The notes: generated by a model from the letters alone, not told the origin. Shown: positions 9,256 through 20,157, numbered from the stretch's first letter. The stretch is DNA of 64,000 bases from Mariannaea sp. PMI_226 (GCA_024336345.1 JANFOG010000015.1:558001-622000), one strand, 5' to 3'. Made by a program: numbers and translations.

Positions 9256-11226
9256 TGATTAGGTGGTTTGAATCCACCAAGCATCCTTTCTTTTTTTTGG
9301 TCTTTTTCTTTGTGTTATTTTTTCTTCTACCCTTTTATTTTGTCCGAGAAGACGAAAAGGAGCTCAAAATCCTTGAATATAAAAATTAGGCGAAAAATGG
9401 CTAAAAGAGGCAATGATTGGATGATGCAGATATTCTACGTAGAATTACTGTAGTACGCGGTGAATGAATAATGGTTCAATCAATGTTGCAGTAACCGAGG
9501 TCTTGGCTCGTTCACGGCTTTGTAGGTTGTGGTGCTTTGGCTCCTGTGAGCGATCAGCCGACAGAAATGCTTTGTACCAATTTGATTCTCTCCCGGGATT
9601 CACTGGGAATTGCCAAGACTGCTAAGTTGAAGCTAAGAGTTGATACTAATTTGGATGGCGATGCCCACCACGGTGGTGGCAACAGTAGACTTCGAGTACC
9701 GAGTCACCTGATGCCGAATGTGCATTTAGTGTTTGCAATTTCTTCATATATCCTCTATTGTTATGACTACCCAGTTTACACCATTAGTTCTCCCATTAAG
9801 GCTTCTTTATGGGTTACTTTGACTTTCCAGCGGATATTTCCCACATCACATCTACACACCCAACCATGTTACTATTTTTGGCATCATCATCATCTGACAG
9901 CTTCTAGTGGCTCCTGCGCCTTCAAACAGACTAGTAAGAGAGAGTATGACGTAGGGAATCGAAGTAATACTATTGGAAGCCGTTATTCAAAGACTTCTAG
10001 CATAGTTGATGATCTACCTATGTCTTCTGATGGCCGTGAGTAAAATACTATCTCCGCCTTCATCTATATGAGTACTCTCAAGTTCAGGCATACAAGACAT
10101 CTGACATATTGTTCAGCCAAACAACGACATTCTTGATAATCAATGGCAGATTTGCTTATGAGAATGGCGAAAATCCTGCCATGTAAATCCATCTTTGACC
10201 TATGTTTGACAGAGCTATTGTCTTCATCTTGGAGCCATCTTTTTTAATTACTAAGTCTCTTCCCATTTGCAAGTAGTCACCTCTGGAGCTAGTTTCCAAC
10301 TTTGTGTCCTGGTCGTGATACAAATGGACGTAGCATGAAAGACTCAATCTTGGTAATTGTGTAATACTTGAATAACCCGGCATCCGACAAGTCGGGGTTC
10401 AAACATCCCGGAGCAAACACAGCCGGTGTTACACTTGGGATGCATCGGTACCCGAGGCTATATTAGAGAGAATGCCGCTAAGCTAGCTCTCGGTAGTTAT
10501 CTCTCATCGCTAATTAATTCAATCAATGTAGCCAATTCTTTCTATAATAGTTGGTAAACCGCGCATGCAAGTTTCGTCATCTTGCAATTGCATCATCAAC
10601 ACTATGACTCTGGCAGGGTTCGTGAAGTGGGAAAAAAAAGTGTTGCCATCCTCTCGTTCAATATCGCCATTGTTCGACAGGACAGGGGTTGGTGCTATCA
10701 CCTTAAAAGACTATCATTCTGAAAGCTCAATCATTGTTGATACCTTCATTCAATAGTTGACTACTTGTCCTCCCTTCTCTGCAACTTGTGGGCTTTGCAA
10801 ACATCGGTGAACAAATCATACATACACCAACCCAACCACATGCACCACGTGGTTGATAATTGGTCACGTAGAACTCGACGTGATACTTGTCCCCTCATCT
10901 CTCTTCGTTTTCATGCACTGATTTATTAATATGGCAAGCCCTTTTCCATATGAACAAGACCCTGCAACCTGCTTGACGACCTGCTGACTATTCACAAAAC
11001 CTCCATTCTGTGGAACTGGAACCTCATCGGACTAGGAGTGGAACCCGCGAGAACCGGTTCCATTTTACGTAAGTGAATCGGATGAATCACGATCGCGGGA
11101 TAAGGGCCGGGGTGTGCCATATTTCACCACATTTTTTCTAGAAATATTTTCCAAAGCCGAAACCCGAAATCCGTCGTCGGTGCACGCGGCCTGTGTGGCT
11201 TGCCAGCTTCAACACACACACACAAG
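9256..11226. other. Long intergenic stretch
   Basis: Nearly 2 kb with no gene I can support. Open frames up to 168 codons (9537-10043) start at non-ATG codons and show no domain or codon bias. The last 400 bp form the likely promoter and leader of the next regulator and end in a CA-dinucleotide run (about 11212-11224) just before its ATG. T-rich runs after the tRNA (9288-9345) fit RNA polymerase III termination. Confidence 0.5.
11212..11224. repeat. CA dinucleotide run just before the regulator start codon
   Basis: A run of CA units ends three bases before the ATG at 11227 (CACAAGATGCG). It lies in the 5' untranslated region and may vary in length between strains, with possible effect on translation. 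Confidence 0.75.
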
Positions 11227-13569
11227 ATGCGTTCTAGCCTCTCTTGCGACTTCTGCCGGTAAATGGACCCCTCTACTACTCCTCTACCTACTCTTCGTCA
11301 GGAGTCCAAGTCCAAGTCAATGGGCTTGGGGCGGTGTCCTGAACACGTACACATACACATTGGGGTGGAATCATCTAGCTAACAGAGACAATGGACGCGT
11401 AGGAGGTCCAAGGTTAAATGCGTGCATTCGGGCACCGCGCCCTGTCAGAAATGCGGGAAATCAGGCAATACCGCCTGTGTCCTGACAAGACCGGCTCCTC
11501 CACCTCCGCGAAGGAGTCACAGGACGGCAGCGGCGGCGCATCTCACGCCTCGTGATCATGGAAGTGAGACCTCATCGGCCAGGATTTCAGTGGCCGCTGA
11601 GACGCCCACTCCCCGAGCGAATGAGGACGACGAGGTGCACGACCATATCGTCCACTTGTCCCAAAGCGTCATTGTCAAGGCGATGCACGTCTTCACAAAC
11701 AAGTTCCCCGAGCTGTCGCTGCTGCATCTTCCAAGCTTGACGGATGAGATAAAATCACATAGATCAAACGATACCGTAGCCTTACTGGGAGCAATCTTTG
11801 CCATGGCGGGAGGCCAGGGCTCCATCCTGGACGCGTCATGGGTCAATGATTTGCTCCCCGCAGAAGCTTATGCCACATACACAAGAAAATGGCTCTTGGC
11901 AAGTATCATGGAACCACCAAAGCTTCGCGTTGTTCAGACGCTCCTCATCATGACTCTCTACGAATGGGGATGCGGAAACTTTTACCAGTCGTGGATGTAT
12001 TGTGGTAAGAAAACCCCAAGACGATTCCATTCGTTCTAAAAATAAAAAGATGATTTTTGTGTGATTGACAATGGATATGTAATTCTCCAGGAATCGCTAT
12101 TCGAATGATGCAGGCCCTTCATAGTCAGCAAGTAGGTCCTGATAGGACCATGAATCGTTCAGGGGATGCAACAGCACAAGCCATTGAGACGAGGACTTTT
12201 TGGTGCTGTTTTATCATGGATTGTATGATCAACTCTGGCACCTACAACCCACCTATGCTTCCAATGTCAGAGATGTCGAAACTGAAGGTTCCGGCACCTT
12301 TGAGTGCCATTGAGTTTGCTTTTGGGCCAATATCTCCTCAGCAGACAAGCCAGGTGCAATCCCCTCTTCAAGTACCGCCTCGGAGAATACTGGAAGCGCC
12401 CCAGAGCTTTGAACTTCTAATTTCGGGCTTCGACATCTGGGTCAAAGTCATGGGCTTCATCTTCAACGATGGCAGACGAGCACCAGGAATGTGTGCGCCG
12501 GAGAACTGCCCATGGGTTCTAGACTCTCCTTGGTCCATTATGAGAAGCCGGCTGGAGAGTTGGAGAGCAAGTCAGCATTCTGGACTGCACTACCCGAAGA
12601 ATGGCGTTGCGATACATATGACGCTAGGATACGGAGAGTCATTTATTTACATCAATCTTCTATACTACCTAAGGTATGAAGGCCACCCCCTGTCATATTG
12701 TAAGAGAGATAGGCCTTGTTGCCCGTTTGCTAATTTCGTTTCATAGTGTCCTTATGCTCCACCGAGAGTACATGCCCTTTCTGCCAACAGCAGAAATGGC
12801 TCCCTGCGGTCCTGTTGATCACCCCATGCTTCAATCGCAAGCGCCTGCTGGCTGGTGGGAAAACAGTTCTCAAGAACTCTTCCAGGCAGCAGAACGAATT
12901 GCCAAACTGCTCCACGATGCAGAAGATTGTGGCATGCTGTTCCTGACTCCCTTTGCCGGTTTCTGCGCGTACTCAGCATGTTTCATGAATTTGTATGCAT
13001 TCCGGTTCCCGCGAATGAATCTGGGACGCAGTCCTTGTGCAGAGAATTGCCTAAACCTATGTATTGCTTATCTCGACAAGTTTCGACAGACGTGGAAGAT
13101 TGGTGATCGTTGGGTATGTCTCTCGCCATCTGCCTTTTTCTTTTGCGTTTCTACAGAGAACGCTGACCTTTTTCAGATCAAAACTATCCAGAGCGTGTCG
13201 TTGTTATATCAACGTGCCACAACACACCAGGCTCAATACCAAGGAAAAACCCGGGCTGACTTCGAAGGTCTCCACCACTCAATACATGAATTCCGGATAT
13301 TGGATAGATCGGACCGCCACATGAAGGAGATCCAGAACGCTGAGGGAGGGTGCCTGCATCCTGGACGGCACCCTGGACGACACCCCAGAGAGGGAGAGGC
13401 GGCGGCGGCGGCGGCGGGAGACGGTGAAAATCAAATGCCAAGTGTGAATCCATTGCTTCACAACTTCCTGACAGAGATGGGTAGTGTCATGGAAGAGGAG
13501 ATTGCGTGGTCACATTGGCTTCCGCCACTAGAAAACGTGGACCCTGCGATTGGTTTAGACCACTTGTGA
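11227..13569 (+). CDS. Zn2Cys6 binuclear-cluster transcription factor, five exons
   Basis: Exons 11227-11258, 11403-12004, 12091-12673, 12747-13113 and 13177-13569 give 658 residues. All phases fit. The introns have GTAAAT/GTAAGA/GTATGA/GTATGT donors and GCTAAC, GCTAAT or GCTGAC branch sites. The first exon encodes only MRSSLSCDFCR. Joining it to exon 2 completes a zinc cluster, CDFCRRSKVKC then PCQKCGKSGNTAC, at residues 7-35, which neither open frame shows alone. The middle region contains FPELSLLHLPSL, RVVQTLLIMTLYEWGCGNFYQSWMYCG, AIETRTFWCCFIMDCMINSGTYNPPMLPM and a helical C-terminal half, matching the fungal-specific TF domain. A poly-Ala tract lies near the C-terminus, encoded by a GGC/GCG run around 13399-13417. 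The 63-nt last intron is in frame and stop-free, so its retention would add 21 residues. It should be a nuclear DNA-binding regulator; targets unknown. Confidence 0.9.
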
Positions 13570-14574
13570 GAATTCTTTATACCCAATGTACGACTTAGAT
13601 AATATCTTGACTATTTTTGGCCGGCCATGTCTCCTGAAACGACGCTCTACTCTAGTCCGTTTGAAACTCTTTTTCTCAATATGCATAAGCGAACCCAACA
13701 ATAGGAAGCAATTATATTGCGTGATGGATCTACACATGTAAGAAGCTAATCTCAATCTTATTTTATTTGATGTTTAATTTCCATTAGCTTCGTATAGACT
13801 GCTACAGCAAGGAGGGAAGAGGGACAATTCACGCCCTGCTGGCACCCAGCAGAATGAACACAACCATACGGATAGGCATACTAATGAGCGCATTACAGTG
13901 TAGTGATGCACCTAGAGTGTTTCTTTTTGTTCTTAACACCCAATAAGGATAGCTCTGCATCATGAGCCATAACTTGATCAGTTCTTTGTGGTCGTTGGGC
14001 GAGTTTTTGTCTGTCTCAAATAGGGGTACCAACAGAGTTGACGACGCCCCAAAACCCTAATGGGAGTAGGTACCTGGGCTTCTACTAAATCTAGGGCGTT
14101 TGTATGCAATGTACTATATCAAAAATGTCCCTCAATCGCAATCAATATGGGATAGTTGCCATCGCCCGACTGTAATGATACTGTAGTTCTTGGCGACTTT
14201 AGTTGGCCACTAATATCGATCCTCGCCTTTTAGTACAACTGCCCAAAACGGAATCCGCCAAGCAAACGAGTAAATCTGTACTCCATGCTTTTGTATCATT
14301 TGCTAATAATACCTGGTGCTGATGAAGCAAAGACGGTATTAAACACGGCTGACGCCTATATAACTTCCTCATAGAAGCCTCTTTTGCGTCGGTTTAGTAT
14401 CCAGATTGATAAAAGGCTTGCAGTCTTTGCTGGCTTACTTATCGTTTGTTCAGGTCTCGTTTTCAAGAGCACACCCAAGTCAATCTTGTCATTCCCTCTT
14501 CCGTATGTATTACCATTCAAAAGTTTCGGAGTAGTTCATTAACCTCTTTTCTTTTCCTTTTTAATTAGGGCAAG
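13570..14574. other. Intergenic stretch
   Basis: About 1 kb between the regulator stop and a small secreted-protein frame. No coding signature. A CT-rich stretch and the sequence TTTTTAATTAGGGCAAGATG precede the next ATG and could include a 5' UTR intron end. Confidence 0.45.
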
Positions 14575-14902
14575 ATGAAGTTGTCTCTTCTTGTTTCGTC
14601 ATTTATCGCCCTTAGCTTGGCCTCGCCAACTGGGCCTGGCCGTAGAGAAGATCGCAAACCTGGTTCTCTAACTTACAGCTACTTTATGTATGGCAGCAGA
14701 AATTCGTGGGACAATAACTGCTATATCGCATATCGAGAACCAAGAAAAGATATGTACTCGAAGCCGTGTACTGATTTCACCTGGGCTGCGCCTGAGCGGA
14801 TCCCAGTGTGGAATTTGGTGTACGAGAGATCTAACCATTGACCTCGATGATCCAGATCGTGACGCGGTTACATGTGTGAGTATACCAGATAAGTTTAGCT
14901 TT
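14575..14902 (+). pseudogene. Small secreted protein, probably frameshifted
   Basis: The ATG at 14575 opens an 88-codon frame ending at 14841. It begins with a good signal peptide (MKLSLLVSSFIALSLASP), then a short Arg/Pro-rich stretch and Tyr-rich segments with cysteines in NNCYIAYREP and SKPCTDF. Just before its stop, the next frame reads GSQCGIWCTRDLTIDLDD, then PDRDAVTC with a GTGAGT donor-like site at about 14877. The cysteine-containing continuation looks more like the original C-terminus than the terminal WNLVYERSNH of the intact frame. A one-base gain (or two-base loss) near 14803 would explain this. I do not recognise the family. It could be an effector-like or defence-related secreted peptide, which is inference only. 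A genuine 88-residue protein remains possible. Confidence 0.45.
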
Positions 14903-15196
14903 GTCTGACATATTTTTTTGGGCTGACTCGAAGAACAACAGTCATATGCCAGTTGTATATCAGAATCCGCCACCATACACGACACCATGAGCGAACCAAA
15001 CTCCGCTATTTGATGAAAATGAGATGGCCAATCTCTCCATAGGGTCAACCATGACAAGGAGGGTGGTTCTATCCGCGTTTAATACTGCCTTAAAGTCCCA
15101 CTAAAGGCACTACATGTATTGATATTAGTTTAGGCTTCAGCTCGCTATTATGGTCTCTCTTTATGAGTGTCTTGGAATGCAGTATGAGAAGTGTGG

Positions 15197-15254
15197 TTCG
15201 GCACTGCTTTGGGCCGACAGCGCAGAAGCAGTACCGAAGTGCCCAAGTGCCGAA
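15197..15254. repeat. Strong hairpin with nested complementary segments
   Basis: TTCGGCACTGCTT at 15197-15209 is complementary, with one mismatch, to AAGCAGTACCGAA at 15226-15238 (16-nt loop). A second segment, AGTGCCGAA at 15246-15254, is complementary to the same left arm. The alternation of competing arms is unusual for plain intergenic DNA and may be the relic of a small foldback element. Confidence 0.6.
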
Positions 15255-15339
15255 GCCCCTCACAAAACAGCCCAGCTAGAGTAATACAGCGACTGCAGTG
15301 AGTACCCAATAATAACCTGGAAAGCACCTAAAATATGAC

Positions 15340-15510
15340 GCCTTCTACATAAATGATATTTATCAGGGTGTGGGTATTGTTGTGTTACCGGACATGGCTC
15401 TATGTTGCGAATACCATCTTGAGCTGCTGGATGCCTCCTAGGTAGAGGTAGTAGCTTTATTACCACAGTAGGCCCCTTTTCGACGGCAAAAGTGACTATG
15501 CTCTCTCTTT
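15340..15510. repeat. Diverged direct repeat, copy 1
   Basis: The block includes TACCGGACATGGCTCTATGT followed by TGCGAAT, then a GCTGCTGGA segment and GGCAAAAGTGAC. A matching block with mostly transition differences occurs about 1.1 kb downstream (16430-16600). Between the copies lies a cysteine-rich coding remnant. Confidence 0.6.
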
Positions 15511-15614
15511 TTAAGCCAAGTGTTGCCGACTTCTATCTCGCTACTACCTTCTTACGAGCCATAGCCACTGGCTATACTGACCTTGCTGCAATCTACCTGC
15601 CATCTAATGACTAA

Positions 15615-15887
15615 ACCTATTCTTGGATTAAGTCTGCAGATCATAGAAATATCGACGCCCTCCCTGCATCATTCGACTCTCAAGTTGCAATTTGCGGCCA
15701 ATATCCCTTGAAATTCCAGGAAAAGAGTGATGGCGGATACGATCTTATATTGCCAAATGGCCAGAGTGCAGGTTATTGCGTTGATAATTCGGGTGCCAGC
15801 AGGTGGGACTGTGTCGTCGCTGCGGGTGGTGGCTTCTACAATGTAAAGGAGAAGTACGTTTGCTTTTCATACCTTTGCAACCCTTAA
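15615..15887 (+). pseudogene. Orphan cysteine-rich C-terminal exon of a small secreted-type protein
   Basis: An open frame of 90 codons without an ATG ends at 15887. It encodes CGQYPLKF, GYDLILPNGQSAGYCVDNSG, RWDCVVAAGGGFYNV and a C-terminal KYVCFSYLCNP, with five cysteines. The upstream part TGACTAAACC...CTGCAG resembles a branch site and 3' splice site (acceptor near 15639), so this looks like a terminal exon. A plausible first exon is the frame from ATG 15499 (MLSLFKPSVADFYLATTF), but no joining donor is visible. It may once have belonged to the secreted-protein gene 700 bp upstream, separated by the repeat and hairpin. No family recognised. Confidence 0.4.
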
Positions 15888-16429
15888 GGCCAATCTTCTT
15901 CTATCACAAGGCATAGTATAGCGTACTCTTATCAATCTTGACCCAATGCAATGTAGTATAAATATTCTAAAATATACTGACATTTTTACAAAAATAACTA
16001 AATAAATAAAAATCCCTCTATCAACAGGGTACTACAAGTACGTGCTAAAAGGAGTATCTATAGGGGGGAGCTGCTCTATAGCTGGGAGATTTGGCCAATG
16101 AGTGACAGGATGAATGATTCTAGAGGAAGCAAGCAAGGCAACATCGAACGTCGTGTCGTCTACACTGTGGGGTATGACGAGTTAAGAACAGTAGCTTGGG
16201 GAGGTAGCTGTCCTCTGCTTGAGATAACTATGCAGTACTCCGAGCCATCGCAGCAGCGATAATGGCCCCCCGCCAGAAGAAGGGGCTGGCGGTCCATTCC
16301 GGCGGAGTGCAGTGAAGTGCCGCAGGGGGAGGGGGATGGGGGGGCGGAGTGGCCCAACCTAGAACCCAGGTACAGCACAGAGTACAGAGTGCAAGCTATC
16401 TCTAGTACTTAATAAAACCTACTCAGTAG

Positions 16430-16600
16430 GTAAGTAATGGCGTATTTTGCACATGAATGATACTTGGACTTGTCTAATTGTGGTTAGTGTGATACCGGAT
16501 ATGGCTTTATGTCGCGAATGTAACCTCAAGGGTACTACTGCTGGACGTCAACGACGGTATGTGAGGCTCGGTGGGCAAAAATGACCAAGACCCTTTGCTC
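16430..16600. repeat. Diverged direct repeat, copy 2
   Basis: This block matches 15340-15510 in the same orientation, for example TACCGGATATGGCTTTATGT then CGCGAAT, and GGGCAAAAATGACC. Differences are mainly C/T and G/A, compatible with RIP or age. Confidence 0.6.
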
Positions 16601-17426
16601 TAAAATGCCGTGCAGTTCAATGAAATAGTGAGGGGAGCCAATCATAACAATGATGATACAAATTAATAGTGCATTGCTCAGCAAGATAATTCAAGGTCAG
16701 CTGCGCTTTTTACATAGCACTTTACATGAGTTAATTCAGAGAAAGTTATCTGAAACAAGTACATCTGTACATACAGTCTAAGTACCTATTAGCTCTTCAT
16801 TCGTCCCGGTCACCATTTTGGGTTAGATCAAATCATTGCCTGCGCCCAGTCTACGAGTCCTGAGACCCTGAGAGCCTCATTCGTATTTCGTATCATCGGA
16901 TGAGAGGCTGGAATCACGAAACACGAGGAGCACACGTGCGCCAACACCAGAACCAGCACCTAGTACCACACCGCAACGTACTGCTTCGAATACCACCACC
17001 TAGCACAGCACCACATGCGCGGGTACATGTGCACGCAAGGACCAAGGACCACCCCTATCGTGCTCTCTTTCATCCATATCACCATCCCCCACAAATCAAC
17101 TGGGAGGGATATAACTAGTTAAAGTGGGACGGGGCACCTAATGGGAATGTCACCACCACCTACCTACCGATGCACTAAAACATACGTATATAACTTCAAC
17201 TCCCATCTCCATCTCATCGCCTTATCCCATCTTGCAGCCTGCCTCATCTCATCTCAACTTCTCACGAAACCAACGAACACCCAGTTGAGTAACTGATAAG
17301 AGCAATCTCTCTCCTGGCGTCCCTCTCACCTCACCTCTCACCTCTCACCTCACCTCTCACCTCTCACCTCACCTCTCACCTCTCACCCTTCAATCTCTCA
17401 CACCTTCACTCCTTCACATTTTCACC
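16601..17426. other. Intergenic and leader of the LOR-domain gene
   Basis: No gene supported. Around 16900-17030 the sequence is CAC-rich. Pyrimidine-rich sequence from 17190 to the ATG at 17427 looks like promoter and 5' UTR, including a minisatellite annotated separately. Confidence 0.5.
17322..17390 (+). repeat. CT-rich 19-bp minisatellite in the 5' leader
   Basis: Three and a half copies of CTCTCACCTCACCTCTCAC run head to tail less than 50 bp before the start codon of the LOR-domain gene. The tract is pure pyrimidine plus A on this strand. Fungal promoters often carry CT-rich tracts near the transcription start, but an ordered 19-bp unit is less usual. Confidence 0.8.
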
Positions 17427-18113
17427 ATGTCTTCTGCTTCTTCGCCTTCTTCTCCCATTCCTCCAGAGTCGCCTTTGTCATCGCATCCTGCAGATACCAG
17501 CACCACCGCCAGCACCGGTACCGCCAGTAATTATAAGCACCTTCAAATCACCAGAAAAATATGGGCCTTCCCCAGCTACTACGATATCAAAGAGATAGAC
17601 GGCAATGGCTCCCTCTTCATGGAAATAAACGCCATCAGACGCAAAAAGCCTAGCCTCACTCTTCACACAGGTTCCTCCGTCGACGGCCCAGTCGTGGCTG
17701 TCGCATATATCATGATGATTAACGGACACTTCAAGGTTGGGTTTGGAGACCCCGCCACCAATATCGATGCCATCGAGTGGGAGGAAATGAGAAGACAAAA
17801 CTTGTCCCGGTCCGAGTATCGATGGGAGACCGTCTTTGCTGCTGGCCCGCAGAAAAAGTATGGCGAAAGAAGGGCCTTGTCATGGAAGCGGACCAGATCA
17901 GTGGCCATTGAAGGCGTGGAAAAGCCACCAAGGTTGAGGAGAAACTACAAACTACTCGATCACGAGACGGGAGAGGTTCTCGCCGTCTTCACTGGCGGGC
18001 GGAAGATGGGATGTTGCGGCACATTGGAGCTCAGGGTAGACCTGGGGGAGACGTTTGAGCAGATGGCCATTATAACGTGCATGACCATGTACGAACGGGC
18101 AAGGCGGGATTAG
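17427..18113 (+). CDS. LOR/tubby C-terminal-like domain protein
   Basis: Single-exon, 228 residues. The first 30 residues are a Ser/Pro/Thr-rich tail. The rest matches the LURP-one-related / tubby C-terminal-like fold seen in many fungal proteins: a strand-rich start (HLQITRKIWAFPSYYDIKEI), a central GPVVAVAYIMMINGHFKVGFGDP, a WETVFAAGP strand, and a C-terminal NYKLLDHETGEVLAVFTGG followed by a hydrophobic helix (FEQMAIITCMTMYERARR) that fills the barrel in this fold. Function in fungi is not established; membrane phospholipid binding is suggested by the fold only. ATG 17427 has the context TTCACCATGTC. No signal peptide. Confidence 0.75.
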   Translation: MSSASSPSSPIPPESPLSSHPADTSTTASTGTASNYKHLQITRKIWAFPSYYDIKEIDGNGSLFMEINAIRRKKPSLTLHTGSSVDGPVVAVAYIMMINGHFKVGFGDPATNIDAIEWEEMRRQNLSRSEYRWETVFAAGPQKKYGERRALSWKRTRSVAIEGVEKPPRLRRNYKLLDHETGEVLAVFTGGRKMGCCGTLELRVDLGETFEQMAIITCMTMYERARRD

Positions 18114-18615
18114 GTGATGAATGAGGTTGGAATGGCTGATGATGTTTTTTTGTCTTTCTTTTTTCTTTTTTATTCCATTTTTGTTTTTTTAGCGGGTTAA
18201 TCAGGAAATACCACCGGGGAAGGGAAATGGAAGAATGAAATAGAAATTGTTGCACAAGGGGCCTCTCAATGATGAACTCTTTGACAGCTGAGTGACCATA
18301 TCGTGATTTGATGACTAGAAGTGGAGTCTAAACAACTTCTAAAAACTCGATATTGAAACCTAAGTAAGTAGCAAATTTCATCTTGGAAGCTCTAAAGGGT
18401 ATCAGGAATAAAATGCAAGAGCCATTGAAGCGTTCCGATATTTTGGAATAGAGGATATTGTGTAAGGTGGTTGCTGTCTCCTTTTTTTGTGAACCATATT
18501 TTTTTATCTTATAAAGAAGTCGAAACATCAATGAAATCAATATACTCACAGCCATCTGCAACATATGTACCAAATCATTCGCATCCAAACACCCCCGGTC
18601 CGTTTTCCCCCCCTT
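18114..18615. other. Convergent intergenic spacer
   Basis: 500 bp between two convergent genes, with T-rich runs after the LOR gene (18145-18190) fitting 3' UTR and polyadenylation signals. No gene seen. Confidence 0.55.
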
Positions 18616-20157
18616 TCAGACTGCTGGATGTCTTGACCATGGAGTAGGGTCATCCACGGGACTGCTATGACCTGACGCCGAGTCGCCGGTGGTTATCACT
18701 TGCGTCGTTCGTGTCATATGGACTTCATTCTTCCCCTTTCGCGGATGAGCGACTTGCAGCTGTTCCTGCGATTCCGACTTGTCAAAGTTGCCCATTGGTA
18801 CACCGTCCTCGCCGATTTCGAAGTAGGTATCCGTCCCAATGCCGCTCTTGGATGGTTGGCGCGATCCCGATCGCGCGCTGAACTTGGATCCGTAATTGAC
18901 ATTGGAGTTTGAGTCGCCCGTGGACTTGACGCTCAGGCCGAGGAAGTTCTTGACTTTGCTCGATAAGCCTGACTCGGCAAGGATCTTGGGCAGACATGGT
19001 GTGCTAAGAATGAAGAACCCGCACGTCATTTCAGCACATGCCCAGAAGAGAAGTGGTCCAATAAAGTACATTCGGTCGGCCGTTTTGGAGAAGGTGACGG
19101 TATGGTCGAGTCGGAAGCAAGCGGCGACCAAAGCCCTAGACGGTGTTTAGTTTATGGGGATGGAGGGGATAGTTTGAGAGGCATAGACTCAGCCTGAGAT
19201 TACTAACAAAATACCAACTCCAAAGATGACCGAAACACCAAACTTCTTCTGCCAGTTCAGATGCAATCCCCAAATGATCCTCTGGGGGAGCAGCACCATG
19301 AACACATCCGTAATGACTTGGACACATGCTGACGACAGCATGACCTTGGTCAAGTCGTAGCACTTGCTGGGGACATAAAACTCCCAGATGGCATTGTGCG
19401 GTCGGCACTGCATGTTCAAGAGCAGGATGCACAGAACCCCCCAGAGCAGCTGAAAGGAGGAGAGTCCACAGCACGCCCACCAGAAACCGCTCTTAAGCCT
19501 CTTTCCAGGGACGAAAACTCGACACCAATCCAGGAGAATGGCTGTCTTGAGCAAAGGGAGGACCACCGAGTAACAACAACCGTAGATGAGAATGAGCTGT
19601 TGGGCTGTCAGATCTCTGATTCCAAAGCGTGGGTGATGTCGTATGGAAGTACAGTTCACTCACATAGAGAGGGTGTACGAGGTCTCCGTTGGTGAGATTC
19701 CACGTATGGACGTAGTATCCAGGTGTATATATCAGTGCATATGCTGCGTAGGCTGTCCCCCAATACGCTCCCTAATATCGATAACGTCAGAACGAGTAAG
19801 GGCAATCGAACCTCAATCGGGAGGCTTGGGCTTTGTAGAACAACGTAAAAAGGCATTACTGACATATGCGCAGAACATCATGACTGATAAATAACCCGAG
19901 TTAGCAGCGTCCCTACCAAATTCTGTGTATCGTCGGTTACGAGACGACTTACCTTCTTCGATACTCACTCGTCTTTCCAACCAGACGCGAGCATATACCC
20001 GAATAAGCAAACAAATGGTCGCAATTACCATGCACAGCGTAGTAACAACCCACGCAAGTCCATTGCGATTCGGAGGGTGTTCAAAGTCTGCAGTCGTTCC
20101 GTTGGGTGGTAAAGCAGCTGGTGCTGCAAGCAACTTCTTCAGCGCATCCGCATCCAT
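18616..20157 (-). CDS. Rhodopsin-domain (PTH11-related) seven-helix membrane protein, five exons
   Basis: Exons on the minus strand are 20157-19953, 19883-19864, 19771-19664, 19596-19208 and 19135-18616, giving 413 residues with all phases in register; the second exon is only 20 nt. The N-terminus (MDADALKKLLAAPAALPPNG) is short and extracellular, without a CFEM domain. Helix 1 is GLAWVVTTLCMVIATICLLIRVYAR, followed by the family's ERRVSIEEG loop. Helices continue through AYWGTAYAAYALIY, LYLILIYGCCYSVVLPLLKTAILLDW, FWWACCGLSSFQLLWGVLC, MLSSACVQVITDVFMVLLPQRIIW and FGVSVIFGVGILALVAACFRL. The last helix region contains FIGPLLFWACAEMTCGFFILSTPCLP, the usual end of the fungal rhodopsin domain. 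A Ser/Lys-rich cytoplasmic tail of about 130 residues follows. PTH11-type members sense surface cues; this member's ligand is unknown. Confidence 0.88.

Noticed and set aside
9537..10043. 168-codon plus-strand frame after tRNA-Ala
   Set aside because: Starts at a non-ATG codon, lacks codon bias and recognisable domains.
11150..11265. Alternative zinc-cluster first half CVACQLQHTHTRC in another frame
   Set aside because: It would need wrong Cys spacing and does not join in phase to exon 2; the MRSSLSCDFCR exon gives perfect spacing and splice phase.
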